A stretch of 64,000 nucleotides of DNA. Origin: Bernardetia sp963719525. Its GTDB lineage: Bacteria > Bacteroidota > Bacteroidia > Cytophagales > Bernardetiaceae. Below, piece by piece: positions 9,437 through 17,776 of this stretch. The first letter of the stretch is position 1. Each line of letters starts with the position of its first letter. The notes beneath the pieces were generated by a model. It saw nothing but the letters and a program-made list of their open reading frames with translations. It was not told the origin of the DNA and did not search any database. The DNA lies in the NCBI GenBank assembly GCA_963719525.1, contig CAVRCG010000004.1, forward strand, positions 2,108,001-2,172,000. The letters run 5' to 3'. Both the position numbers and the translations under genes were made by a program.

Positions 9437-9941
9437 TTACCTCTCACGCCTTGTATAAGTAGCTCTCATTTCAACTCTCTTCATTCCTTCAGCCAAAAGA
9501 AACTCTGCAAAAGAATGAACTTCTATCGTGTTCTCATCTACGATTTTAGCAGAAATTAGATTCATTTCGCCTCCCTCTTTTATTGGAGTAATAATGTTTC
9601 CTTTACGAATATAAGAAACTAGAATAGCTTCTTCTTCTACCCTAAGGTGCCTCGTTCCTATTTCTTATTTCGGCTGATGGAAAGACTTGAATAAACAAGT
9701 AGCTGCGAGTGTGGGTATTAGTCTTTAGTTCTAAATAGAATCTACTTTTATCTGAATAAGAGCTTTTTTCATCTAACAGATTTATAGAAGCAATGCCATC
9801 TCTATTTAGATCAATAGCAGGAGTTACTTCTAAAAATTCTGTATCATACTTGCCTTGCATACTGATATCCATCTCATCTTCTTTCGAGCAAGAGGAAATC
9901 AAGAGTACAACGAAAATATAATATATTAATTGTTTTATCAT
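9437..9941 (-). CDS. Small lipoprotein, frameshifted paralogue of the gene at 9998
   Basis: The frame opening at 9941 has a lipoprotein signal (VVLLISSCSKED, Cys about residue 18) and runs to a stop at 9642. Reading then continues in the next frame through RHLRVEEEAILVSYIRKGN and NTIEVHSFAEFLLAEGMKRV to a stop at 9437. Removing one base (for example from an AAA run near 9660) gives a 167-residue protein, essentially the length of the 168-residue neighbour. It matches that neighbour along its whole length (WITPSVDLNRDG against EVTPAIDLNRDG; NDSTIEVTSVAEFEL against ENTIEVHSFAEFLL). The function is unknown. The DLNRDG motif looks like a short Ca-binding loop, as in dockerin-like sequences. Confidence 0.75.
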
Positions 9942-9957
9942 AGTTTTGAAAAATTTG

Positions 9958-9988
9958 AAAACCTGTAATTTTTTAGGTTACAGGTTTT
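9958..9988. terminator. Hairpin behind the lipoprotein gene at 9998
   Basis: AAAACCTGTAA and TTACAGGTTTT flank a short A/T loop, 10 bp past the stop codon at 9998. It is almost identical to the hairpin at 9381-9415. The T-run after the stem is short, so termination strength is uncertain. Confidence 0.5.
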
Positions 9989-9997
9989 GATAGAATT

Positions 9998-10504
9998 TTA
10001 TAAAGAGTTCAAAGTATAAACAGCTTTCATTTCTACTTCTTTGTTTCCTTCTATTAGTTCAAATTCGGCTACTGAAGTTACTTCAATAGTAGAATCATTG
10101 AGTAGAATAGCTGAAAGAATATTAGGGTTATCCATTTTCAAACTAGAACCATTTGATTCAAAGCGAGTATTCATACCTTTAGCACCAGCATTCAAAAAAA
10201 TAGGATCATTAGGGTCTGTATAAAGATAAGGATAACCAAAATATAAATAACGATAACCTTGTTGTTCTCTATTTTCTATATTCAAATTAAAATCAGTATA
10301 ATGCTGAATCCAATGTATTTCACTCATTAAATCATCAGATTTTCTTCCATCACGATTCAAATCTACAGAAGGAGTAATCCAAATATGCTCTGTGAAATAT
10401 CTACCTTCTTTTGGTAAATTTAGAAAGGTAGTTTCTTTTTCTTTGCAAGATATAACAAAAAAAAGAGATAGGAAAAATAAAAAATATTTATTTATAGTGT
10501 TCAT
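9998..10504 (-). CDS. Small lipoprotein of unknown function
   Basis: A 168-residue protein with a lipoprotein signal (FLSLFFVISCKEKE, lipobox Cys at about 20), so it is expected on the outer membrane or facing the periplasm. The mature part is predicted to be beta-rich and carries ITPSVDLNRDGRKSDDL, which resembles a single Asp/Asn calcium loop. It is a tandem paralogue of the frameshifted gene at 9437-9941 and lies 11 bp downstream of the large lipoprotein gene ending at 10516, so the three probably form one transcript. No family was recognised. Confidence 0.75.
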   Translation of the reverse strand: MNTINKYFLFFLSLFFVISCKEKETTFLNLPKEGRYFTEHIWITPSVDLNRDGRKSDDLMSEIHWIQHYTDFNLNIENREQQGYRYLYFGYPYLYTDPNDPIFLNAGAKGMNTRFESNGSSLKMDNPNILSAILLNDSTIEVTSVAEFELIEGNKEVEMKAVYTLNSL

Positions 10505-10515
10505 AGTTATTCTTT

Positions 10516-12136
10516 TTATGGTTGTACTCTTACTGGCTCTAATGAAATAGTGAAGTAACTGGAACTATACTTTCGAACCTCATATGCTGTTCCTCGTTCT
10601 AAAAATAAAAGACCTCCTCTACTACTATAATCGTTTGTTATTATAGCATCTGCAAAATTTACAGTCACATTTAACAAGTCGTCATTTCCTTGAACATAAT
10701 TAATAGACATGTTATCAGTTCTACTTGTTTTGGCTTCTACTCCGAATTTTAGCCCTAACTTCTTGAATATACTGTCGCTATCCAATCCAAAATTAGTAGC
10801 AAAGTCAGATGATTTAGAAGTAGTTATACTGATTGCTTCGGTTCTATCTCTTTCTTCTACATTAATACGAATAGTAGTAGCATATTTTTCTATATCCCAA
10901 TCTATTATTTCTAAATTAGGATTAAATGATTTTGTTTTTATTTCAACAGGTACGTAAAAAGGAGGCAAGTATCTATATTCTATATGAAAAAGTTGCTCTG
11001 GATTTGCAATAAAACCCTTTGGAAGTTCTGAACCCAAACCATTTTTAGAGTTAATCAGTATAGATAGATAAAATTCAAAGTCTCCATCTGTCCAAAAACT
11101 TGACTGAACAGAACTAGTTGATGCGCTCATTTTTGCATCACTAAATGAACTATTATCTGTTTGATCTGAAATATGATTGTATAAGTTTATACCAGACCCA
11201 GCTATTTCATTTAGTTTGAAATATGTAATTTGCTCTTGAAAATCAACTAAAGGCTCTCCGTTGGGAGAACTAGGAGTAATATCATAGTAAATATAATCTC
11301 TTTGCCACCCATTATTGTTCTTATATATATTATAAGCGTCTACTACTTTTTGATCTATATCACGATATCCACCAATTCTAGAAGATATAAAAGCCCTTCT
11401 AGTCAAAAATTTTCTATTATCAAACGCATTATCAGCAAACTTATACTCAACTCCATTCACCACATTAAACGGTTGCTTTACATGAGAAAGCTCATATCCT
11501 TTCGTCAAACTAGAAGTAACACGCTCATTTTGCTTTACTACTATAATAGGGTAAGATGGAATATACTTAGCTTCAATAACGTATTCTCCTTTATCCAAAC
11601 TAAAGCAAGGCACATCATTAGTAGTAAATAAGCGCAAAGCTACATCAGGAATTTGATTTTCTGTATCCCAAGTTTGAGCAGAAAAAGAGTTTTCTGGTAG
11701 GGAAGGAACGAAAATAGTAAGCAGAGGATTAGTAAATTCAATCTGTTTCAATATTTCTTCACTTTCTACATTCTCTAAAATAATATCTCTAAAGGTTTTA
11801 TTATCTTCGACTATTTCATTTTTTACTGTTGCAAAAAGCACATCATAATCGTGATTGAATTTCTTGAGAGCTTCTGTTCTAATAAACTTCCTTAATGCAG
11901 GAGAATTCTTCATCGCTTCTAAAAGAGCTTTACCAAAAACACGTTGATTTTCTGATTGCGTGTTATAAATATTCTCTCCTTGTGCATTTTTAGCATCTAC
12001 AAAGGTAATATTATTTCTCGTATCAATTAAATTTTCTTCTTTCTCGCAAGAAGTAAGACCAATACCCAATACAGTAGCTAACAAAAGTAGCCACTTACTA
12101 GACTTTTCTTTGAACTTTTCGAACTGAAAATTGCAT
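10516..12136 (-). CDS. Large lipoprotein of unknown function, frameshifted in the signal peptide
   Basis: The main frame is open from 12084 to 10516 and has no ATG before the lipobox (IGLTSCEKEEN), only a TTG at 12084-12082. An ATG at 12136-12134 lies one frame away. Removing one T from the TTTT run at 12130-12127 joins it to give MQFQFEKFKEKSSKWLLLLA, a complete charged-then-hydrophobic signal peptide, and a 539-residue protein. The mature protein shows no recognised domain. Its second half alternates short strands with Ser/Thr-rich segments (SASTSSVQSSFWTDG) and ends in a hydrophobic strand (YFTISLEPVRVQP). Probably an exported, Cys-anchored surface or periplasmic protein, co-transcribed with the two small lipoproteins downstream. 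Confidence 0.72.
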
Positions 12137-12467
12137 AATTATATTTGTTTTAGTGAATTGCCTTACATTTTTTTTGTGTAAGCGATAGCAAAGGTAAAAT
12201 ACGGAATTATAAAATCCTACTAGTTACAGTAATAAATATCATATTTAACATTTGTATATAATTAATGTTATTAACTAATTTAATTCTTGGTCATAATCTT
12301 TTAAGCTATTATTAGAATAATTTAATCGTAATTCATTGGAATATAGCTTTCTATGTAGTTGAAATAGTATTATTACAAAAAAGTGCAAAAAAAATGCTTC
12401 AAGCATAAATTATAATTAATTAGATTAATCTTTGATTTTAGACTGAATAATTTAATTATTAAACCAT
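12137..12467. other. AT-rich intergenic region, no gene seen
   Basis: About 330 bp between the large lipoprotein and the trxA terminator. It is very A/T-rich with stops in all frames, and no repeat or hairpin of note was seen. It presumably holds the promoter of the lipoprotein operon, but no convincing TAnnTTTG box in the right orientation was found. Confidence 0.5.
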
Positions 12468-12511
12468 AAAAAAACTCTATTCTCTTCAAAAAAAGAAGAA
12501 AATAGAGTTTT
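12468..12511 (-). terminator. trxA terminator
   Basis: AAAACTCTATT...AATAGAGTTTT with CTTC/GAAG extending the stem and a T7 tract on the minus strand, 28 bp beyond the thioredoxin stop codon. It is a strong stem with the expected orientation. Confidence 0.75.
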
Positions 12512-12538
12512 GCAAAATAAATAAAACTATACTTTAAA

Positions 12539-12862
12539 CTAAGCCACTACTAGTTTGCCAATACGGTCTTGTAGTTCTTTCTTAGTAGTTGTACCGACGA
12601 TTTTCTCTACAATTTCGCCATCTTTAAAGATAAGAATTGTAGGAATGTTGCGAACGCCATATTTTACAGTCAATTCTGAATTAGAATCTACATCTACTTT
12701 TGCGATTTTTGCTTTTCCTTCAAACTCGGCTGAAAGCTCATGAATAATAGGAGTCATCATCTGACAAGGGCCACACCATTCTGCCCAAAAATCAACCAAA
12801 ACAGGTTGGTTAGTAGAAATAAGTTCTGTAAAAGTTGCTTGCGTTGCTTCAATAGCTGCCAT
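12539..12862 (-). CDS. trxA: Thioredoxin
   Basis: A 107-residue thioredoxin, the cytosolic disulfide reductase that serves ribonucleotide reductase, peroxiredoxins and others. The active site reads FWAEWCGPCQMMTPI, with the redox pair WCGPC near residues 31-35, the buried Asp in VDFWAEW and the cis-proline segment RNIPTILIF. Length and motifs are those of classical TrxA, and there is no signal peptide. It is a single-gene unit with its own terminator. Confidence 0.95.
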   Translation of the reverse strand: MAAIEATQATFTELISTNQPVLVDFWAEWCGPCQMMTPIIHELSAEFEGKAKIAKVDVDSNSELTVKYGVRNIPTILIFKDGEIVEKIVGTTTKKELQDRIGKLVVA

Positions 12863-13127
12863 AATAAAAATGTTTTTTTAGTAAAAAAAATGAATTAAAG
12901 TTTTATATAAATGAAAATAATTAGAATCTTTTCTAACTATTTTTCAAATAAATTTGAGTTGTATTTCTTGTGTTCTGCAAAAACAATGCTTTCTACCATT
13001 TTATCTTTTTTAAAAGTAATTGTTCTGTCATTTAGTCAGTCATTACCATTAAGTCAAAAAAATAAACCAGTTTAGAAAAATACCAGTATCATAACATAAA
13101 ATACTCATTTCTGTTTGAAAATAGAAA

Positions 13128-13159
13128 AGGTTGAAGAATAAAAAATTTGAGTAGTTTTG
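13128..13159 (+). promoter_or_regulatory. Candidate promoter of the nitroreductase gene
   Basis: A perfect TAnnTTTG -7 box (TAGTTTTG, 13152-13159) is preceded by TTG about 18 bp upstream (13131-13133). Transcription would start near 13166, so the paired palindrome at 13170-13237 would be transcribed as the 5' leader of the nitroreductase mRNA. Confidence 0.45.
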
Positions 13160-13169
13160 TAAATTAACT

Positions 13170-13237
13170 TGTATAACAGACTTCTTAGTCTGTTTGTGAA
13201 AAAATATTCAAACAGGCTAGGAAGCCTGTTATACACA
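13170..13237. repeat. REPIN-like pair of palindromes in a 5' leader
   Basis: Two 27-bp units, TGTATAACAGACTTCTTAG... and the inverse of TGTATAACAGGCTTCCTAG..., face each other across an AT loop. They differ at about three positions. Each unit is itself palindromic (ACAGACT..AGTCTGT; ACAGGCT..AGCCTGT). The right end lies 9 bp before the nitroreductase ATG. The layout of two inverted REP-type palindromes is that of REPINs, which are mobilised in other bacteria by RAYT transposases; none is present here. Confidence 0.7.
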
Positions 13238-13245
13238 AATCCATT

Positions 13246-13839
13246 ATGAAAACTAGCATCACACCAGAGCAAATAAATGAGCTTATCAAAAACAGAAGAA
13301 CAATCTACCCTCACGAATGCACAGGAGAAAAAATTGATGATAAAATAATCTGGCAACTTTTAGAAAATGCCACTTGGTCGCCTAATCACGGAAAATTAGA
13401 ACCTTGGAGATTTTTTGTTTTTGCAGATGATAAACGAAAAGATTTAGGTAATTTCTTAGTAAAATTATACAAAAAGCTAACTCCAGAGAAAGAGTATAAC
13501 GAAACGAAAGTAACAAAATTACGTAACCGAATGAGCGAATCTTCGCATATAATTGTAGTGGTGGCAAAGACAAATCAGAATCCACGTATTCCAGAAATTG
13601 AAGATATAGAAGCCGTTGCGTGTGGAATCCAAAATATGCAACTTTCGGCTACCGTTTATGGTTTGGCGAGCTATTGGGGAACAGGTGCGCTGGTTTATGC
13701 AGAAGAAACACATTCTCAATTAGGACTTTCTGACAATGAGAAAATAGTTGGTTTTCTTTATTTGGGAGTTCCGAAAGAAGGTTTGATAAAAGAAGCAACA
13801 CGAAAACCAGTAGAAGAAAAAGTAGTTTGGATAAAATAA
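13246..13839 (+). CDS. Nitroreductase-family flavoprotein
   Basis: A 197-residue FMN-dependent NAD(P)H oxidoreductase of the nitroreductase fold. It opens with INELIKNRRTIYPHECTG, the family's FMN-phosphate-binding region, followed by ENATWSPNHGKLEPWRFFVF (the S/T-PNHG block contacting FMN) and a C-terminal LYLGVPKEGLIKEATRKP. Length and motif order match stand-alone nitroreductases, probably the YdjA-like group. The natural substrate cannot be read from sequence. A paired palindrome sits directly before the ATG in the predicted mRNA leader and may affect translation or stability. Confidence 0.9.
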   Translation: MKTSITPEQINELIKNRRTIYPHECTGEKIDDKIIWQLLENATWSPNHGKLEPWRFFVFADDKRKDLGNFLVKLYKKLTPEKEYNETKVTKLRNRMSESSHIIVVVAKTNQNPRIPEIEDIEAVACGIQNMQLSATVYGLASYWGTGALVYAEETHSQLGLSDNEKIVGFLYLGVPKEGLIKEATRKPVEEKVVWIK

Positions 13840-13940
13840 ATAGTGGTAGGTTATAGGTTGTAAGTGATAAGAGAATGAAAATACCAATTTCTAATCCTCC
13901 TTGATGGCAAAGCCTCAACAACGGTTTTATTCAAAATTCA

Positions 13941-13972
13941 TTTAATCAAGCTAAAATATTTGTGTACTTTTG
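13941..13972 (+). promoter_or_regulatory. Candidate promoter of the ABC ATPase gene
   Basis: TACTTTTG (13965-13972) matches the Bacteroidota -7 box TAnnTTTG. A TTTA at 13941-13944 lies 20 bp upstream at the -33 position. The start of transcription would be about 40 bp before the TTG codon at 14023. Confidence 0.38.
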
Positions 13973-14022
13973 TTTCTGATACGTTTTGAGAATAAATAAA
14001 TCCAGTCTTACCCAATTTCGTT

Positions 14023-14955
14023 TTGAATACTATTTTGAATACTAAAGAAAATATCCTTACTATTTCAGATGTTCGCAAAGAATATCACAATCATACGGCT
14101 CTTGCTGGCGTTAGTCTGTCTATTCCAAAGGGAAGTATTTATGGACTTTTGGGTTCAAATGGTGCAGGAAAAACTTCGCTTATTCGTATCATTACTCAAA
14201 TTACAGGTGCAGATAGTGGTAAAATTTTCTTTGAAGGCGAAGAACTTTCTCCAAAACATGTTTCTCAAATTGGTTATCTTCCAGAAGAACGTGGTCTTTA
14301 TCCAAAAATGAAAGTAGGCGAACAGCTTATTTATTTAGGAAGATTAAAAGGAATACCGAAAGCTGAAATTGAGAAAAAATTGAAATATTGGCTGACTACC
14401 TTTCAGATGAGAGAATGGTGGGATAAAGAAGTAGGAGGACTTTCGAAGGGAATGCAGCAAAAAGTTCAGTTTGTAGCAACCGTTTTGCACGACCCAAAAC
14501 TACTAATTTTAGATGAACCTTTTTCTGGTTTTGACCCAATTAATGCAAATCTTTTAAAAGATGAAATTTTGAAGTTGCAACAAAAAGGAACGACTGTTAT
14601 TTTTTCTACGCACAGAATGGAATCAGTAGAGGAACTTTGTGATACGATTGCACTTATTAACAAATCACATAAAATATTTGAAGGAAAAAAGGCTGATATA
14701 AAAATGAGCCATAGAACGCATATTTTTGAAGTCCAGACTGATAAGCCTATTTTGGAAAGTGGAAAATCATTTGAAATTTTGAAGGAAAGCAAAGAAACAG
14801 ATTTCAAAACTTATGTTACTTCTGTCAAAATAAATCAAAGCGTAGAAAAGAATGCACTTTTACAAGAATTGGTAAATAACTATGAGATAATTTCGATGCA
14901 AGAAAAATTACCTTCCATAAATGATATTTTTATAAAAATGGTAGAAGAGAAATAA
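14023..14955 (+). CDS. ABC transporter ATP-binding protein (NatA/CcmA-like)
   Basis: A 310-residue ABC ATPase. Walker A is GSNGAGKTS, the signature is LSKGMQQKVQF, Walker B is LLILDEPFSGFDP and the switch His is in FSTHR. The C-terminal about 80 residues form the extra domain (DUF4162-like) seen in NatA-type exporters. No ATG precedes the conserved core; TTG at 14023 or at 14035 is the likely start. In this family the next gene normally encodes the membrane permease, but here Pcm follows after a repeat-filled spacer, so the partner must be elsewhere or lost. The substrate is unknown; sodium or drug export are typical for relatives. Confidence 0.88.
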   Translation: MNTILNTKENILTISDVRKEYHNHTALAGVSLSIPKGSIYGLLGSNGAGKTSLIRIITQITGADSGKIFFEGEELSPKHVSQIGYLPEERGLYPKMKVGEQLIYLGRLKGIPKAEIEKKLKYWLTTFQMREWWDKEVGGLSKGMQQKVQFVATVLHDPKLLILDEPFSGFDPINANLLKDEILKLQQKGTTVIFSTHRMESVEELCDTIALINKSHKIFEGKKADIKMSHRTHIFEVQTDKPILESGKSFEILKESKETDFKTYVTSVKINQSVEKNALLQELVNNYEIISMQEKLPSINDIFIKMVEEK

Positions 14956-15042
14956 AGTAAGAAGTGGAAATAAAGTATGAAGTAAGAAGTAAGAAGTATG
15001 AAGTATGAAGTGGAAATAAAGTATGAAGTAATACGAATTTCA
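14956..15042. repeat. Tandem short repeats (GAAGTA-type heptamers)
   Basis: A run of near-repeats of seven bases (taagaag, tatgaag, tggaaa types) including two copies of gtggaaataaagtatgaagta. It fills the gap between the ABC ATPase and pcm and is one of about ten such heptamer-like blocks in the window's intergenic DNA. Confidence 0.6.
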
Positions 15043-15067
15043 TTATTCAGATGGATAAAACAAAAAA

Positions 15068-15799
15068 ATGCAAAAAGATACTTACAAACATCAAGGATTG
15101 CGAAGGCAGCTTGTCGACGAAATTATTGAAATGGGAATAAAAGATGATGCCGTTTTGAATGCTATCCTTACCGTTCCTAGACATTTTTTTATGGATAGTG
15201 CTTTTTTGGAACATGCTTATCAAAACAAAGCCTTTTCAATTGGAGAAGGACAAACTATTTCTCAACCTTATACAGTTGCTTATCAAAGTCAACTTTTGAA
15301 TTTGATTGAATTGGAAATAAGTAATACTGTAAAAAATAGTGCCTTCAAAATTCTTGAAATAGGGACAGGTTCGGGTTATCAAACTGCTATTCTAGCGTAT
15401 ATTTGCAAAGACAAAAATGTTGATATCACAAGTATAGAGTTTTACGAAAATCTACATCAAAAAGCAGAAATAACACTAGAGAACCTTTATAATTATTCAA
15501 AAGAATTTGATTTTTCTGTTATGAGATGGACTGATTTAGTTCATGGAGATGGCTCAAAAGGCTTTCCTCAAAATGCACCTTATGATAGAATATTAGTAAC
15601 GGCAGCCACGCCAAATTCTCCTCAAGCGTTTAAAGAATGGTTTAATCAATTAAAAATAGGAGGACAGATTGTCGTTCCTGTCGGAAATCGTAAAAGTCAG
15701 ATTATGTGTCGCTATACTAAAAAAGATGAAAAAACTATCGAACAAGAAAGTTTTGGAGGATTTCGTTTTGTTCCTCTGTTGGGAGAGAAAGGGTTTTAA
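15068..15799 (+). CDS. pcm: Protein-L-isoaspartate O-methyltransferase
   Basis: A 243-residue PCMT that methylates L-isoaspartyl residues in aged proteins so they can revert to aspartate. Family motifs are present: the substrate loop GEGQTISQPYTVAYQSQLL near residues 60-78, SAM motif I ILEIGTGSGYQTA (about 97-109), the GDGSKGFPQNAPYDRILVTA block and the C-terminal LKIGGQIVVPVG. The length is slightly above the usual 210-220 because of insertions around residues 78-90 and 115-150. A strong hairpin follows the stop codon. Confidence 0.93.
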   Translation: MQKDTYKHQGLRRQLVDEIIEMGIKDDAVLNAILTVPRHFFMDSAFLEHAYQNKAFSIGEGQTISQPYTVAYQSQLLNLIELEISNTVKNSAFKILEIGTGSGYQTAILAYICKDKNVDITSIEFYENLHQKAEITLENLYNYSKEFDFSVMRWTDLVHGDGSKGFPQNAPYDRILVTAATPNSPQAFKEWFNQLKIGGQIVVPVGNRKSQIMCRYTKKDEKTIEQESFGGFRFVPLLGEKGF

Positions 15800-15816
15800 A
15801 CTATCGAATTGTTTAC

Positions 15817-15845
15817 CGAAGCGTTCCATCAAAGGGAACGCTTCG
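15817..15845. terminator. Hairpin between convergent genes
   Basis: CGAAGCGTTCC and GGAACGCTTCG form an 11-bp stem with a 7-base loop between the end of pcm and the convergent gene ending at 15855. There is no T-tract on either side, so it may be a transcript-end stabiliser or a REP-type palindrome rather than a classical terminator. Confidence 0.5.
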
Positions 15846-15854
15846 ATGGATGTA

Positions 15855-16352
15855 TTAATTCGGATTCCAAACATATCCTTCCGTAAAAACCTCAAATCCT
15901 TCTGGTTCTCCTAATCGTTCCCACGCTGAATCTGTCAAGAACAAATACCCAAAAGACGCATTTTGCAAAATAATTTCTTCAATTGCCATTTGTGAAAAGG
16001 CATCAATCGCATCAACTCCAAAAGCTGCTGCACTATAAGGAGGAGCAACAGAAAGCAACGAAAAAATCTCTGAAACAGCTTCTTCCAGAAATTTGGGATT
16101 TACGGTAGCAGAAGGCACACTACTTTGAGTATATTCCAATTCCTCTTCATTATAATCTTGAGTATCCAAAGATACAAGACCTTCAAAAGAAACACAGGCA
16201 ATCCAATAACCATCGCCTCTACGCATTACATTTGCTTCGGTAGCAATTCTTTTTCCGTTAGCCAAAACAGGATTATTTTCTTTGAAGTAATTACAAAATT
16301 CGTGAACCAATTCATAGCCGTTACATTCTGCAACGAGATTATAATATTTCAT
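15855..16352 (-). CDS. Hypothetical protein
   Basis: A 165-residue, acidic, soluble-looking protein with no signal peptide or membrane segment. It starts KYYNLVAECNGYELVHEF and contains SFEGLVSLDTQDYNEEELEY and an Ala-rich APPYSAAAFGVDAIDAF stretch. No known family was recognised. The ATG is preceded by an A/T-rich leader, and the gene is transcribed alone, convergent with pcm. The coding call rests on frame length and normal composition. Confidence 0.7.
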   Translation of the reverse strand: MKYYNLVAECNGYELVHEFCNYFKENNPVLANGKRIATEANVMRRGDGYWIACVSFEGLVSLDTQDYNEEELEYTQSSVPSATVNPKFLEEAVSEIFSLLSVAPPYSAAAFGVDAIDAFSQMAIEEIILQNASFGYLFLTDSAWERLGEPEGFEVFTEGYVWNPN

Positions 16353-16554
16353 TATGGTTATTTTTTGTCTAGTATTTTTTTAATAGGTCTTCAATAATGA
16401 AGACACTCTATTTTTAATTAAATTATAAATGAAGCTACCAAAACCGTACAATAAAAGTAATATTTCTTTGTTTTACTTATTTATAACTCAATATTGTGTA
16501 TTTATTCGTACTTTTAAAACACAATTATTTTATTACTCCTAATTTTATTTTGAT

Positions 16555-17712
16555 ATGAAATTGTTTTCACAAAAATTATCTATCTTTTTTGTCTTTCTAT
16601 GTCTGTTTTTTGGTAGCTTTTCCGATGCGTTTTCACAGGATGCAAACCAACTTGTACAAGAAGGAATTGCTTTCCATGATGCAGGAAAGTATGAAAAAGC
16701 ACTAAAAAAATATCAACAAGCTTTAAAACTAGTTCCTAATTCTCCAGTTATTTATTATGAAATGTCATTGACTTATTTTAACAAACAAGATTACAAATCA
16801 GCTATTAAATATAGTGATAAAGTAATCAAATCAAAATCTCAAAGTACAGTTTCTGGCTATGTAATTAAAGGTTCGTCGTTAGATATGATGGGCAAAACCA
16901 AAAAGTCTATTAAACTGTTTGAAAAGGTAATCAAAGAATATCCCAATCAATATTTGTTGCATTACAATCTAGCTCTTAATTACTTCAAAATTGGAGAATT
17001 AAAGAAAGCAGAAGAAGGTTTTATGAATGCTATTGGTATAAATCCAGAACATGCAAGTAGTCATTTGATGCTTGGTTATGTAGAATATGATAGAGGGAGA
17101 AAAATTCCTAGTATGATGGCTCTCAATTATTTTTTGTTTTTAGAACCTACTTCTGAAAGAGCAGAAAGAGCATTTGAGTTTTTGAACAAACAACTTTTAG
17201 GAGGTGTAAAGAAGAACAAAAACAATGAATTTACAATCAATATTGGTGGTGGAAGTTTGGACGATACCGAGTTTGCAGCCATAGAAATGGTTATGTCATT
17301 GACACAGGCTTCTCAATCGGGAGCTTTCAAAAAGGAACTGGAAAAGGCGTTGAGTGAAGAATTAGAGAAGGAGAAATCAGAAAAACAAAAGGTAGAAAAT
17401 GAGGGAGATACTACTCAAACAGACACCACAACAACTGAAAAAGTAATTTTTATAGATAATACTCCAAAAACAGAAGAAGGAATTTTTGAAGCTAATACAC
17501 AAACATTTTTTAGCTTTTTAGATGCAAAGGACAAATCAAATAATATCTGGTGGACATTCTATGCACCTACTTTTAATACGCTTGCAGAATCCGAACATTT
17601 GACAACATTTTGTTATTGGATTACTCAAAATTCTAGTAAAGAAGCATCAAAATGGGTAGAAGAAAATGATGAAAAAGTATTAGAACTCAAAAAATGGGTG
17701 GCTAAAAACTAG
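16555..17712 (+). CDS. Exported tetratricopeptide-repeat protein
   Basis: A 385-residue protein with a signal peptide ending near SDAFSQ (residues 1-27) and about five TPR units between residues 30 and 220, for example FHDAGKYEKALKKYQQALKL and LALNYFKIGELKKAEEGF. A Glu/Lys-rich coiled-coil stretch (260-290) and a globular C-terminus follow. It probably works as a periplasmic or outer-membrane scaffold for protein-protein contacts; no enzyme domain is seen. It is a single gene with a symmetrical terminator shared with the convergent hisB. Confidence 0.82.
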   Translation: MKLFSQKLSIFFVFLCLFFGSFSDAFSQDANQLVQEGIAFHDAGKYEKALKKYQQALKLVPNSPVIYYEMSLTYFNKQDYKSAIKYSDKVIKSKSQSTVSGYVIKGSSLDMMGKTKKSIKLFEKVIKEYPNQYLLHYNLALNYFKIGELKKAEEGFMNAIGINPEHASSHLMLGYVEYDRGRKIPSMMALNYFLFLEPTSERAERAFEFLNKQLLGGVKKNKNNEFTINIGGGSLDDTEFAAIEMVMSLTQASQSGAFKKELEKALSEELEKEKSEKQKVENEGDTTQTDTTTTEKVIFIDNTPKTEEGIFEANTQTFFSFLDAKDKSNNIWWTFYAPTFNTLAESEHLTTFCYWITQNSSKEASKWVEENDEKVLELKKWVAKN

Positions 17713-17728
17713 ATTAGCTTTGCTAAAC

Positions 17729-17760
17729 AACCTATAAGGTTTCCAAAAACCTTATAGGTT
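17729..17760. terminator. Hairpin between convergent TPR gene and hisB
   Basis: AACCTATAAGG and CCTTATAGGTT form a perfect 11-bp stem with an A-rich loop, placed 17 bp after each convergent stop codon. It is probably a bidirectional terminator, though the T-tracts are short. Confidence 0.6.
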
Positions 17761-17776
17761 TAACACAAATTTTGTT

